A stretch of DNA of 64,000 bases from Neomegalonema sp. GTDB taxonomy: Bacteria > Pseudomonadota > Alphaproteobacteria > Rhodobacterales > Rhodobacteraceae. Location: the NCBI GenBank assembly GCA_022760435.1, contig JALEFY010000005.1:186001-250000 (forward strand), read 5' to 3'. Below the pieces are notes generated by a model. It searched no databases, had not been told where the DNA came from, and saw nothing but the letters and a program-made list of their open reading frames with translations. This document shows, piece after piece, positions 17,175 through 25,188 of the stretch. The position numbers and the translations under genes are program-made. Numbering within the stretch: position 1 is the first letter of the stretch; the number at the start of each line of letters is the position of its first letter.

Positions 17175-17942
17175 CTAGGAAACGGGACCATCCGGAGCGA
17201 GCATGTAGCCAGAGCCGCGAACGGTCTTGAGATAACGCGGATTGCGCGGGTTTGGCTCGATCTTCTTGCGCAATCTGGTGATCTGCACATCAATCGCCCG
17301 TTCCTGCGGCGTTGTCTCATCATCACCGCCTCCGAGCTCGGCGACAAGCTCCGCGCGGGTCACAGGCTGGTTCATGCGCCGGACAAAAAAGCGCATCAGG
17401 GCAATTTCTGCGGTGGTCAGGCGCAATTCCACCTCGCCGCACCACAATTCGCCCCGCTCGACATCAAAGCGATTCTCTCCAAGCTGGATGCTGACCGCCT
17501 TGGCCAGTTGCGGCACCGCATTGGCGCGGCGCAAGATCGCCTCGATCCGCAACAGCAATTCGCGCGGTTCGAAGGGTTTGGGCAGGTAATCATCCGCCCC
17601 CGCCTCCAGCCCGGCGATGCGATCCTCGGTTTCGGTTCGCGCGGTGAGCAACAGCGCTGGCATGGATCCGCCAATCCAGCGGGTCAGCGACAACCCGTCC
17701 TCGCCGGGCATCATCACATCAATCACGGCAAGATCGAAGGATAGCGAGCCAAGCAGGCTGCGCGCATGCGCGGCGTCGCGCGCTTCGGAGACCCGGTAGC
17801 CCTGTTTGGTCAGGAACTTCTTGAGCAGCACCCGGATCCGCGCATCGTCATCGACGACGAGAATATGGGCATCCGGATTCTCCAGGCGCCCCAGACTGCG
17901 TGTTTCCGGGCGTTGATCGCCTGGCTGGATGGTTTCGGCCAT
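17175..17942 (-). CDS. petR: OmpR-family response regulator PetR
   Basis: About 255 residues. The receiver domain shows ILVVDDDARIRVLLKKFL, the phosphoacceptor Asp in LAVIDVMMPGEDGL, and the Lys in YLPKPFEP. A winged-helix trans_reg_C domain follows, ending in DVQITRLRKKIE and YLKTVRGSGYML. No cognate kinase is nearby. Pairing with a MarR gene directly upstream matches the alphaproteobacterial petP-petR module, first linked to bc1-complex expression in Rhodobacter. The ATG at 17942 has AAGGA nearby; an in-frame TTG at 17972 is an alternative. Confidence 0.88.
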   Translation of the reverse strand: MAETIQPGDQRPETRSLGRLENPDAHILVVDDDARIRVLLKKFLTKQGYRVSEARDAAHARSLLGSLSFDLAVIDVMMPGEDGLSLTRWIGGSMPALLLTARTETEDRIAGLEAGADDYLPKPFEPRELLLRIEAILRRANAVPQLAKAVSIQLGENRFDVERGELWCGEVELRLTTAEIALMRFFVRRMNQPVTRAELVAELGGGDDETTPQERAIDVQITRLRKKIEPNPRNPRYLKTVRGSGYMLAPDGPVS

Positions 17943-18014
17943 GATCCTTCGCGTGACCTCCCTTGCCCTCAATTCATGTTCTTCTTCTTCGGACCGCGCG
18001 CCCGGGCTCAGGGC

Positions 18015-18527
18015 TCAGGGCTCGCGCGCAATGAAATCGGCCAGATCCTCGCGGTTCTCGGGATCGAGCAGACCCTCCATCACCCGCCTGAACCCTGCCA
18101 CGGAATCCGAGCCCGCTTCAAGAAAGGCGCGGCGGACCCGTCGGCGCTGCGCCTCCGCCAGCGAGCGCTCGAAGGCGGCGCCCTCCTCTGTGAGGCGCAA
18201 CAGGCGCTGCCGACGGTCTTTCTCCCCTACACGCTGCTCGACCAGCCCTCTATCAATCAACTCGCGCAGCACCCGGTTGAGCGATTGCTTGGTGACGTCC
18301 AGGATCTCGAGCAGCGCCGCGACCGTCAGATCCGGGCATCCGCCGATGAAATGCAGGGCGCGGTGATGGGCACGCCCGAATCCTCGCTCCTGCAGCAATT
18401 CATCAGCATCCCGAGTGAAGGCGCGATAGGCAAAGAACATCAACTCGATCCCTTGCCGGAGCTGCGCGTCGGTCAGAAAAAGCAATTGCTCGCCACTGCT
18501 CGAATGTTTTGCGGAGGAAGTTTTCAT
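18015..18527 (-). CDS. petP: MarR-family regulator PetP
   Basis: A 170-residue winged-helix regulator. The MarR DNA-binding core is clear: LTVAALLEILDVTKQSLNRVLRE (recognition helix), the wing VGEKDRRQRLLRLTEEG, and flanking dimerisation helices. It lies 72 bp before petR on the same strand and is divergent from the branched-chain aminotransferase gene, the conserved petRP/ilvE neighbourhood in Alphaproteobacteria. The ATG at 18527 has AGGG upstream. The intergenic region holds a TATGT-TG-ACATA dyad, a plausible autoregulatory operator. Confidence 0.85.
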   Translation of the reverse strand: MKTSSAKHSSSGEQLLFLTDAQLRQGIELMFFAYRAFTRDADELLQERGFGRAHHRALHFIGGCPDLTVAALLEILDVTKQSLNRVLRELIDRGLVEQRVGEKDRRQRLLRLTEEGAAFERSLAEAQRRRVRRAFLEAGSDSVAGFRRVMEGLLDPENREDLADFIAREP

Positions 18528-18639
18528 AACCGTCCCTGTCATCGCCCGTTTCATCACCGTTTGCGGGCCAGCATCCTGAGGCCATGCAGAGCATTCGGCG
18601 CCCGAAAGCGCAAGGATGCGGAATGAATTTTAAGTCAGA

Positions 18640-18651
18640 TATGTTGACATA
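18640..18651. promoter_or_regulatory. MarR-type operator candidate between petP and the aminotransferase gene
   Basis: TATGT-TG-ACATA is a perfect inverted repeat with 5-bp arms. The TTGACA inside it could also serve as a -35 box for the rightward gene, with a poor -10 (TACGCA) 17 bp on. A MarR repressor bound here could control both divergent genes (inference). Confidence 0.45.
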
Positions 18652-18789
18652 GTAAGAGGGGTGGATTACGCATATCCCCCATGAAGAGCAGCAATATTTC
18701 AATTCGCAGGCGCAAAAAGCAAGATTTATAATTTCAAGCTCAGGCAGAGCGTGCAAGCTCAAGCCAAGCGTGTAAGAGGAAGTGTGACA

Positions 18790-19674
18790 ATGGCGGATAT
18801 GAGCTATTCCGACCGCGATGGGTGGATCTGGATCGACGGCGAAATGGTGCCCTGGCGCGACGCCAAGGTGCATCTTCTCACCCATGCGCTGCACTACGCC
18901 TCCTGTGTTTTCGAGGGCGAGCGCGCTTACGAGGGCAAGATCTTTGAAAGCCGGAAGCATTCAGAGCGCCTGGCCGCCTCGGCCAATCACCTCGGCTTCG
19001 AGTTGCCGATCAGCATCGACGCGCTGGAGGAGGCGAAGCTTGCGGTCATGCGCAAGAACGAGCTGCATAACGCCTATGTGCGTGCGGTTGCCTGGCGCGG
19101 CTCGGAGATGATGGGCGTCTCGGCTCAGAACAACACCATCCATGTCGGCATCGCCGCCTGGGAATGGGCCAGCTATTATGGGGATGCCAAGCTGAAGGGC
19201 GCCCAGCTCGATATCGCCGAGTGGCGCCGCCCCGATCCGCTGACGATCCCGTGCAAGGCCAAGGCGGCAGGTCTCTACATGATCTGCACGCTCTCCAAAC
19301 ACGCCGCCGAGCGCAAGGGGCTGTCCGATGCGATGATGCTCGATTATCGCGGCTATGTGGCCGAGGCGACCAGCGCCAATATCTTCTTCGTGAAGGATGG
19401 CGTCGTGCACACGCCGCTGCCCGATTGCTTCCTGAACGGGATCACCCGTCAGACGGCGATCCGCCTGCTCAAGGAACGCGGGATCGAGGTGCAGGAGCGA
19501 CATATCATGCCCGATGAGCTCGAAGGCTTTGAGCAATGCTTCCTGACGGGCACCGCCGCCGAGGTCACTCCGGTGGCAAAGATCGGCGAATACAGTTTCG
19601 AGGTCGGCGCCCTGGTGAGAGATCTGGTCCAAGCCTATGACGAGCTCGTGCGCAGCCATGTAACGGCGGACTAA
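18790..19674 (+). CDS. ilvE: Branched-chain amino acid aminotransferase
   Basis: A 294-residue fold-type IV PLP aminotransferase, the last step of Leu/Ile/Val synthesis and the first of their breakdown. The PLP lysine lies in IPCKAKAAGLY, and the class IV signature spans EATSANIFFVKDG, LNGITRQTAIRLL and FLTGTAAEVTPV. The upstream GTG and longer forms are less likely; the ATG at 18790 has AGAGGAAG at proper spacing. Divergent from petP. A 235-bp gap with a strong hairpin separates it from rsfS. Confidence 0.93.
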   Translation: MADMSYSDRDGWIWIDGEMVPWRDAKVHLLTHALHYASCVFEGERAYEGKIFESRKHSERLAASANHLGFELPISIDALEEAKLAVMRKNELHNAYVRAVAWRGSEMMGVSAQNNTIHVGIAAWEWASYYGDAKLKGAQLDIAEWRRPDPLTIPCKAKAAGLYMICTLSKHAAERKGLSDAMMLDYRGYVAEATSANIFFVKDGVVHTPLPDCFLNGITRQTAIRLLKERGIEVQERHIMPDELEGFEQCFLTGTAAEVTPVAKIGEYSFEVGALVRDLVQAYDELVRSHVTAD

Positions 19675-19748
19675 GGACCAGCTCCGTCCGATGATAGAAA
19701 GCTCTGTGGGCGCTGGTTTGGCGCCCCTGGAACGCGAGCGCGCAGATG

Positions 19749-19768
19749 AGCACGGACTACTCCGTGCT
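19749..19768 (+). terminator. Hairpin after the aminotransferase gene
   Basis: A perfect 8-bp stem AGCACGGA/TCCGTGCT with a 4-nt loop lies 75 bp past the stop. Only a poor U-tract (TGTCT) follows, so it is a weak terminator or a leader structure of rsfS. Confidence 0.4.
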
Positions 19769-19900
19769 TGTCTCCGAACGCAAATTCGACATAAACTTTG
19801 TGCATCGGCTGACGACAGGTGGCCCCCATGACAATAATGGCCCCGAGCCAGCCATGGTTCCAAGCCAGCCCTGCGGCAATTGCCGTATCAGACCTGATGT

Positions 19901-19915
19901 AGGAGAAAACCAATT
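19901..19915 (+). promoter_or_regulatory. Ribosome-binding site pointing to an ATT start for rsfS
   Basis: AGGAG at 19901-19905 is followed after 7 bases by ATT (19913), in frame with rsfS. No ATG, GTG or TTG lies between the upstream in-frame stop at 19895 and the GTG at 19955, which itself has no visible ribosome-binding site. Confidence 0.45.
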
Positions 19916-19954
19916 CCTGACCCTGCCACTGCCAGCGGCGATGCGCGTGCAACC

Positions 19955-20332
19955 GTGGTCCAAGACGACGATCTTCTGACACTCGTTCTTGAGTCTCTTG
20001 ATGATGACAAGGCCGAGGATGTCGTGACGATTGATCTGCGCGGGAAATCGTCCTTGGGCGATTACATGGTGATCGCTTCCGGGCGCTCGTCGCGCCATGT
20101 CAGCTCGATCTGTGACAAGCTGCTGGAAAAGCTCAAAACCAAGACGGGTTACACCCCGCGAGCAGAGGGCCTCGACCAAGGCGACTGGGCTCTGATCGAC
20201 GCGCGGGATGTCATCATTCATGTCTTCCGCCCGGAAGTGCGCGAGTTCTACGATCTCGAAAAGATGTGGGTCCCGATCGCAGAAGGCCGGATCCAGGGCG
20301 ATGGCTCGGAAGGCAGCGGATCGGCGGCGTGA
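19955..20332 (+). CDS. rsfS: Ribosomal silencing factor RsfS
   Basis: An RsfS/Iojap/YbeB protein that binds L14 of the 50S subunit and blocks subunit joining in poor nutrients. The core LESLDDDKAEDVVTIDLRGKSSLGDYMVI, then SSRHVSSICDKL and GDWALIDARDVIIHVF, ending YDLEKMW, is complete. The conventional start is GTG at 19955 (125 residues). An ATT at 19913 with a good AGGAG would add 14 residues with coding-like codon use and may be the true start. It overlaps rlmH by 4 bp (GTGA), the usual rsfS-rlmH pair. The nadD and proA genes that usually precede rsfS are absent. Confidence 0.93.
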   Translation: MVQDDDLLTLVLESLDDDKAEDVVTIDLRGKSSLGDYMVIASGRSSRHVSSICDKLLEKLKTKTGYTPRAEGLDQGDWALIDARDVIIHVFRPEVREFYDLEKMWVPIAEGRIQGDGSEGSGSAA

Positions 20333-20802
20333 AGCTGCTGATCGCGGCGATCGCGCGCCTGCCCAAGAGCCCTGAAACGGCGCTGGTCAAGCACTATGCC
20401 GACCGTATCAACGGGCTGTCGCGCAGCGTGCGCCTCGGCCCGGTTGCGCTGCGCGAGCTCGAAGACAAAAGCCGCAAGGGGCGCGAGGCTGAATCCAGCC
20501 TGCTCCTTTCGGCCGCTCAGGAGGCTGAGCGCTATGTGGTGCTTGATGAGCGGGGGCGCGCGCTCTCAAGCATGCAACTTGCAGGCAAGTTGGGGGATTG
20601 GCGCGATGAGGGCGTTGCGCAAACCGCTTTCTTGATCGGCGGCGCTGACGGGCATACGGACGCTTTGCGCGATCGCGCCGATCTGCTGCTTAGTTTTGGC
20701 GCACTGACATGGCCGCACGGCCTGGCGCGGGTCATGCTGCTCGAGCAGCTCTACCGCTGCGCCACGATCCTCGCCGGACACCCCTATCACCGCGAAGGCT
20801 GA
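20329..20802 (+). CDS. rlmH: 23S rRNA pseudouridine-1915 N3-methyltransferase RlmH
   Basis: A 157-residue SPOUT methyltransferase that modifies helix 69 of 23S rRNA. It begins MKLLIAAIARLPKSPE. The trefoil-knot elements are FLIGGADGH and LTWPHGLARVMLLEQLYRC, ending in the conserved GHPYHR tail. The GTG start at 20329 overlaps the rsfS stop as GTGA, so translation is coupled. The length equals that of the E. coli enzyme within a few residues. Confidence 0.95.
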   Translation: MKLLIAAIARLPKSPETALVKHYADRINGLSRSVRLGPVALRELEDKSRKGREAESSLLLSAAQEAERYVVLDERGRALSSMQLAGKLGDWRDEGVAQTAFLIGGADGHTDALRDRADLLLSFGALTWPHGLARVMLLEQLYRCATILAGHPYHREG

Positions 20803-20895
20803 CGCCGCAGATCGGCGCGCCTGAAGCTGGACGATGCCCGGGCCAGCTTGTAGGGTCCGGCTCGAAAACTGGACCTTGCAACGCATGAGAGCCCT

Positions 20896-22452
20896 ATGAC
20901 CGACCCGCGTACGCCCGTAGTTCTTTGCATCATGGATGGATGGGGCCTGCGGGCCGAGACCGAGGCCAATGCGGTTGCGCTCGCCCACACCCCGTTCTTC
21001 GACAAGATGCGCGCCGAATGCCCCTCCGTGAGCCTGCGCACCAGTGGCCAGGATGTCGGCTTGCCCGATGGGCAGATGGGTAATTCGGAAGTCGGGCATA
21101 TGAACCTGGGTGCTGGACGGGTGGTCTGGATGGACCTTCCGAAGATCGACAACACCATCGCCGATGGCAGCTTTGGCCAGCGCCAGGCGATCACCGACTT
21201 CATCCAGAAGATGAAAGCCTCCGGCGGCACCGCGCATCTGATGGGGTTACTCTCGCCGGGCGGCGTGCATTCGCATCAACGCCATATCGCCGCCGCAGCC
21301 CGCGTGCTCAGCGAGGCTGGGGTGCCTGTGGCCTTGCATCTGTTCCTCGACGGTCGTGACACTCCGCCGCAAAGCGCTGGCGGCTATCTGGCTGATTTTG
21401 AACGGGATATTGATGGGCTGACCAAGGTCCGCATCGCCTCGGTCTCTGGCCGTTTCTTCGCCATGGATCGTGACAATCGCTGGGAGCGGGTCGAAAAAGC
21501 CTATGACGTGATCGTCGGCGCCTCGGGCGAATGGGCCAATAGCGCCGATGACGCCATCGAGCTCGCCTATGGCCGGGGTGAGACCGACGAATTCGCCGCC
21601 CCGACCGCGATCGGCGAGTATAACGGCGTCAAGCCCGGCGACGGGATCTTCATGGCCAATTTCCGCTCTGACCGCGCCCGCGAGATCCTGCTCGCCCTGC
21701 TCGATCCGCAATTCGAGGGCTTTGCGCGCTCGACCCAGCCCGACACTTTCGCCGCGGCGCTGGGCATGGTCGAATACTCGACCCGGCATAATACCTTGAT
21801 GGACACGGTCTTCGCCCAGGAAGAGATCAAAAACACGCTCGGCCTTTGGGTCAGCGAGCATGGCAAGACGCAATTTCGCCTCGCCGAGACCGAGAAATAC
21901 CCGCATGTCACGTTTTTCTTCAATGGTGGGGTCGAGGAGCCCAATACCGGCGAGGAACGCTACATGGCGCCCAGCCCGAAAGTGAAGACCTATGATCTGG
22001 CGCCCGAGATGTCCTCGGGTGAGGTAACAGAACAACTCGTCAAGGCGATTGCCAGCCGCGCCTATGATCTGATTATCGTCAACTATGCCAATCCGGACAT
22101 GGTCGGCCATACCGGCGACCTGGCGGCGGCGATCAAGGCGGTGGAGAGCGTCGATCGCGGTGTCGGCGCGGCTTGGAAGGCTCTGGAGAATGCTGGCGGC
22201 TCGATGCTCGTCACCGCCGATCACGGCAATTGCGAGATGATGATCGACCCGGCGACCGGCGGCCCGCACACCGCGCATACCACCAATGTCGTGCCGATCT
22301 CCTTGATCGATTTTCAGGATCATGGCGGCGAGAAATGGGGGCTGCGCGATGGCGGGCGCCTCGGCGATGTCGCCCCGACCCTGCTCGCGCTCATGGGTCT
22401 GCCGCAACCTGAGGAAATGACCGGAGAATCGCTGCTCAGTAAGGTCGGTTGA
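20896..22452 (+). CDS. gpmI: 2,3-bisphosphoglycerate-independent phosphoglycerate mutase
   Basis: A 518-residue manganese-dependent glycolytic mutase interconverting 3- and 2-phosphoglycerate. The phosphorylated serine is Ser64 in MGNSEVGHMNLGAGR. Metal ligands lie in VVLCIMDGWG, NYANPDMVGHTGD and VTADHGNCEMM. HTAHTTNVVPI and LGDVAPTLLALMGL close the alkaline-phosphatase-like domain. The ATG at 20896 fits the family start. It is followed after 4 bp by the EnvC-like gene, the usual gpmI-envC-ctpA string. Confidence 0.97.
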   Translation: MTDPRTPVVLCIMDGWGLRAETEANAVALAHTPFFDKMRAECPSVSLRTSGQDVGLPDGQMGNSEVGHMNLGAGRVVWMDLPKIDNTIADGSFGQRQAITDFIQKMKASGGTAHLMGLLSPGGVHSHQRHIAAAARVLSEAGVPVALHLFLDGRDTPPQSAGGYLADFERDIDGLTKVRIASVSGRFFAMDRDNRWERVEKAYDVIVGASGEWANSADDAIELAYGRGETDEFAAPTAIGEYNGVKPGDGIFMANFRSDRAREILLALLDPQFEGFARSTQPDTFAAALGMVEYSTRHNTLMDTVFAQEEIKNTLGLWVSEHGKTQFRLAETEKYPHVTFFFNGGVEEPNTGEERYMAPSPKVKTYDLAPEMSSGEVTEQLVKAIASRAYDLIIVNYANPDMVGHTGDLAAAIKAVESVDRGVGAAWKALENAGGSMLVTADHGNCEMMIDPATGGPHTAHTTNVVPISLIDFQDHGGEKWGLRDGGRLGDVAPTLLALMGLPQPEEMTGESLLSKVG

Positions 22453-22456
22453 TCGG

Positions 22457-23734
22457 ATGCTGCGCCGGGCGAGACACTATCGGACCGCCTTGATCTGCCT
22501 GTCGCTGACCGCGGCAGGTTTTGCGTCGGTGCCCGCTTTCGCCCAGAACATCTTCCAGGAGCGCGACGCGGCGGAGGAAGAGGCACTGCGCGCCGCCGAA
22601 GCTGCCTCTGCCGAGCAGATCCGCGCCGCAAGGCTTGAAGCCGAGCTAGAGACCCTTTCGAGCCAATTGGCCGAGCTCGGGCTTCAGATCGTCGATCGCG
22701 AGCATCTGCTGCTTGAGGCCCGCGAGCGGCTGGCAAGCTTGCGCATCGAGGTCGATAATGCGCGCGCCCGCCTGCGCCAGACCCTGAGTAAGCTCGAGAA
22801 ACTGACGGGCGCCATTCAGCGTGCTGCGCGAGAGCCGACGCCCTCGCTGCTGGTCCATCCGGATCGCCCGGTCGAGGCTGCGCGCTCGGCCCTGTTGATG
22901 CGCCGCCTAACCGATGACCTCAATCGCGCAACCTTGAGCGCTCGTGAAGATCTTGCCCGGATCGCCGAGGCGACGCAGGCCGCGCGCGCGGTTGAGGAGC
23001 AGGCCCAGCAGGATCTGTCGGCGCTGCAACGCGACGAATCGAAGGTGCGAGACCTGCTCGCCCGCAAGCGAGAGGCGCTGACCAACGCCTCCGAAGCGGT
23101 GGCCGCCGCCGCGCGCTCGGCGCAGGAGGCACAAAGCATCGCCGAAAACCTTTCAGAGCTGGCCAGCGCGCTCGATGCGATCAAGCCACCGAGCATCCGC
23201 CCACGCCCGAAAGGCAAGCGCGAAGGCTCGTTCAAACTGCCCGAGCGCCCCAAGCCCAAGCGTGAGAAGCAGCGCCTCGCCTTTAGCCGAGCGCGCGGGG
23301 AAGTGCCCTTCCCTGTTGCCGGCACAATGACCAAACCCGACAAGCGCGCCTATGTCGCCGAGCTGCCGCCCGGCGTCTTCTTCATGACCCGCCCCTATGC
23401 CCGCGTCATCGCCCCATGGGATGGGGTCGTCCGTTTTGCCGATGACTTTCCCAATTACGGCAAGATCGTCATTATCGAGCCGCAGCCGGGCTATCAGATT
23501 TTGCTGACCGGTCTCGCATCTGTTGATCGAAGGGTAGGAGAAGAAGTGCTACAAGGGGAGCCATTGGGCCGGATGGGCGGTCCTCGCCCCACCAGCGTCG
23601 AATTCTTGTTTGAAGTATCGGAAGAAACGAGCGCAGCGCGCGAAGCGCTCTATGTGGAAATAAGGAAAGAGGGCAACCCGGTCGCACCCGCCGCCTGGTT
23701 CTCCCGAAGATCACAGAAGGTCAGCGGTCTATGA
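22457..23734 (+). CDS. EnvC-like murein hydrolase activator with degenerate LytM domain
   Basis: A 425-residue periplasmic protein. The signal peptide is residues 1-29 (TALICLSLTAAGFASVPAFAQ). Long coiled coils, rich in Ala, Glu and Arg, span about 35-240 and are followed by a Pro/Lys linker. The C-terminal M23/LytM domain (YARVIAPWDGVVRFADDF, GKIVIIEPQPGYQILLTG, ending ALYVEIRKEGNPV) lacks the zinc-binding His residues of active peptidases. This is the hallmark of EnvC-type activators that switch on amidases at the septum. Its stop overlaps the ctpA start by 4 bp (ATGA). Confidence 0.88.
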   Translation: MLRRARHYRTALICLSLTAAGFASVPAFAQNIFQERDAAEEEALRAAEAASAEQIRAARLEAELETLSSQLAELGLQIVDREHLLLEARERLASLRIEVDNARARLRQTLSKLEKLTGAIQRAAREPTPSLLVHPDRPVEAARSALLMRRLTDDLNRATLSAREDLARIAEATQAARAVEEQAQQDLSALQRDESKVRDLLARKREALTNASEAVAAAARSAQEAQSIAENLSELASALDAIKPPSIRPRPKGKREGSFKLPERPKPKREKQRLAFSRARGEVPFPVAGTMTKPDKRAYVAELPPGVFFMTRPYARVIAPWDGVVRFADDFPNYGKIVIIEPQPGYQILLTGLASVDRRVGEEVLQGEPLGRMGGPRPTSVEFLFEVSEETSAAREALYVEIRKEGNPVAPAAWFSRRSQKVSGL

Positions 23735-25035
23735 AGAAAGTGATTGCAGCTATCATTATCGGCGCCAGCTTTGGCGGTGCAATCACCGCCCAGGTGATGA
23801 ACAGCGGTGCCAATGCGCAGGGTGCCTACAAGAATCTCGATCTGTTCGGCGATATCTTCGAGCGGGTGCGCGCTTCCTATGTGGAAGAGGTCGAGGAAAA
23901 GGACCTGGTTGAAGCCGCGATCAGCGGCATGCTGACCTCGCTGGATCCGCATTCAAGCTATCTGCCGCCGCAAGGCTATTCGGACATGCAAGAGCAGACC
24001 CGCGGCGAATTTGGCGGCCTCGGGATCGAAGTCACCATGGAGGATGGTTTCGTCAAGGTCGTGACCCCGATTGACGAGACCCCCGCCGCGCGCGCAGGCT
24101 TGCAGGCGGGCGATTTCATCACCCATCTCGATGGCGAAGCGGTGCTGGGCCTTACCCTCTCCGAAGCAGTGGACATGATGCGCGGCCCGATCGGCTCGGA
24201 TCTGACGATCACGATCGTGCGCGAAGGCGCCGATGAGCCCTTCGATGTCACCCTCACCCGCGATCTGATCAAGATCAATCCGGTCCGAAGCCGGGCAGAG
24301 GGGGATATCGGCTATTTGCGGATCACCACCTTCAATGAGCAGACCTTCGACAATCTGCAACGCGAGATTGATCGGCTGCGCGAAGAGATCGGAGCCGATG
24401 CCCTGCGCGGCTATGTGCTTGACCTGCGCAACAATCCCGGCGGCCTGTTGCGCCAGGCGATTGCGGTCTCCGATGCCTTCCTAGAGGAGGGCGAGATTGT
24501 CTCGACCCGAGGACGGGACGCGAACAATGCCGAGCGTTACAACGCCACCGAAGGCGATCTGACCGGCGGTCTTCCGGTGATTGTGCTGGTGAATGGCGGA
24601 TCGGCTTCGGCCTCGGAGATCGTTGCAGGCGCTCTGCAAGATCACCGCCGCGCCATCGTCGTTGGCGAGCGTTCCTTTGGCAAAGGCTCCGTGCAAACCA
24701 TCATGCCGCTGGCCAATAACGGTGCCATCCGCCTGACGACCTCGCGCTATTACACCCCCTCGGGCCGCTCGATCCAGGCGCTGGGTATCGAGCCGGATGT
24801 GGTGGTCGAGCAACTGAAGGTCGAAACACCGGAAGGCCCGGCGCGGCGACGCTCGGAAGGCTCGCTGCGCAACAGCCTGAGCAATGACGCATCCGAAGAG
24901 GGTGAAGCCGAGCGCGCGCGCAAGGGTGAGGAAAACGCCGCCCGCAAGGAACTGCGCGAGAAGGACTACCAACTGTCCTACGCGCTCGATCTGCTGCTTG
25001 GCCTCTCGGCGATTTCGGTGCTGGACGAACGCTGA
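23731..25035 (+). CDS. ctpA: Carboxy-terminal processing protease (S41 family)
   Basis: A 434-residue periplasmic serine protease anchored by an N-terminal signal helix (KKVIAAIIIGASFGGAITAQV). A PDZ domain (about 85-170, [32 protein letters not shown]) precedes the S41 domain. There LDLRNNPGGLL, the catalytic Ser in NGGSASASEIVAGALQD, and the Lys in ERSFGKGSVQT form the Ser-Lys dyad. An acidic/basic, charge-rich C-terminal extension (about 370-415) is present. Such Ctp proteases process cell-wall enzymes. It overlaps the EnvC-like gene, suggesting a shared function in peptidoglycan remodelling. Confidence 0.95.
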   Translation: MKKVIAAIIIGASFGGAITAQVMNSGANAQGAYKNLDLFGDIFERVRASYVEEVEEKDLVEAAISGMLTSLDPHSSYLPPQGYSDMQEQTRGEFGGLGIEVTMEDGFVKVVTPIDETPAARAGLQAGDFITHLDGEAVLGLTLSEAVDMMRGPIGSDLTITIVREGADEPFDVTLTRDLIKINPVRSRAEGDIGYLRITTFNEQTFDNLQREIDRLREEIGADALRGYVLDLRNNPGGLLRQAIAVSDAFLEEGEIVSTRGRDANNAERYNATEGDLTGGLPVIVLVNGGSASASEIVAGALQDHRRAIVVGERSFGKGSVQTIMPLANNGAIRLTTSRYYTPSGRSIQALGIEPDVVVEQLKVETPEGPARRRSEGSLRNSLSNDASEEGEAERARKGEENAARKELREKDYQLSYALDLLLGLSAISVLDER

Positions 25036-25062
25036 CCCAGACCCGACCGATCAACGGTTCAG

Positions 25063-25099
25063 GAGCGCGCCCCCGGCAACGGGGCGCGCTCTTTTGTTT
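25063..25099 (+). terminator. Intrinsic terminator after ctpA
   Basis: An 11-bp stem GAGCGCGCCCC/GGGGCGCGCTC with a 7-nt loop is followed by TTTTGTTT. Confidence 0.9.
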
Positions 25100-25188
25100 G
25101 GTAATTCTATCGTAACCAAGCTTGCCTAATCCTCAGCGCATGAGCGCCCGCGATCCCGGCAGGGCGCATCGAATCTCGCGGATTGGTC

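Noticed and set aside
19746-19979. Small + strand ORF between the aminotransferase gene and rsfS
   Set aside because: It overlaps the rsfS start region in another frame, has no convincing ribosome-binding site, and shows no recognisable domain.
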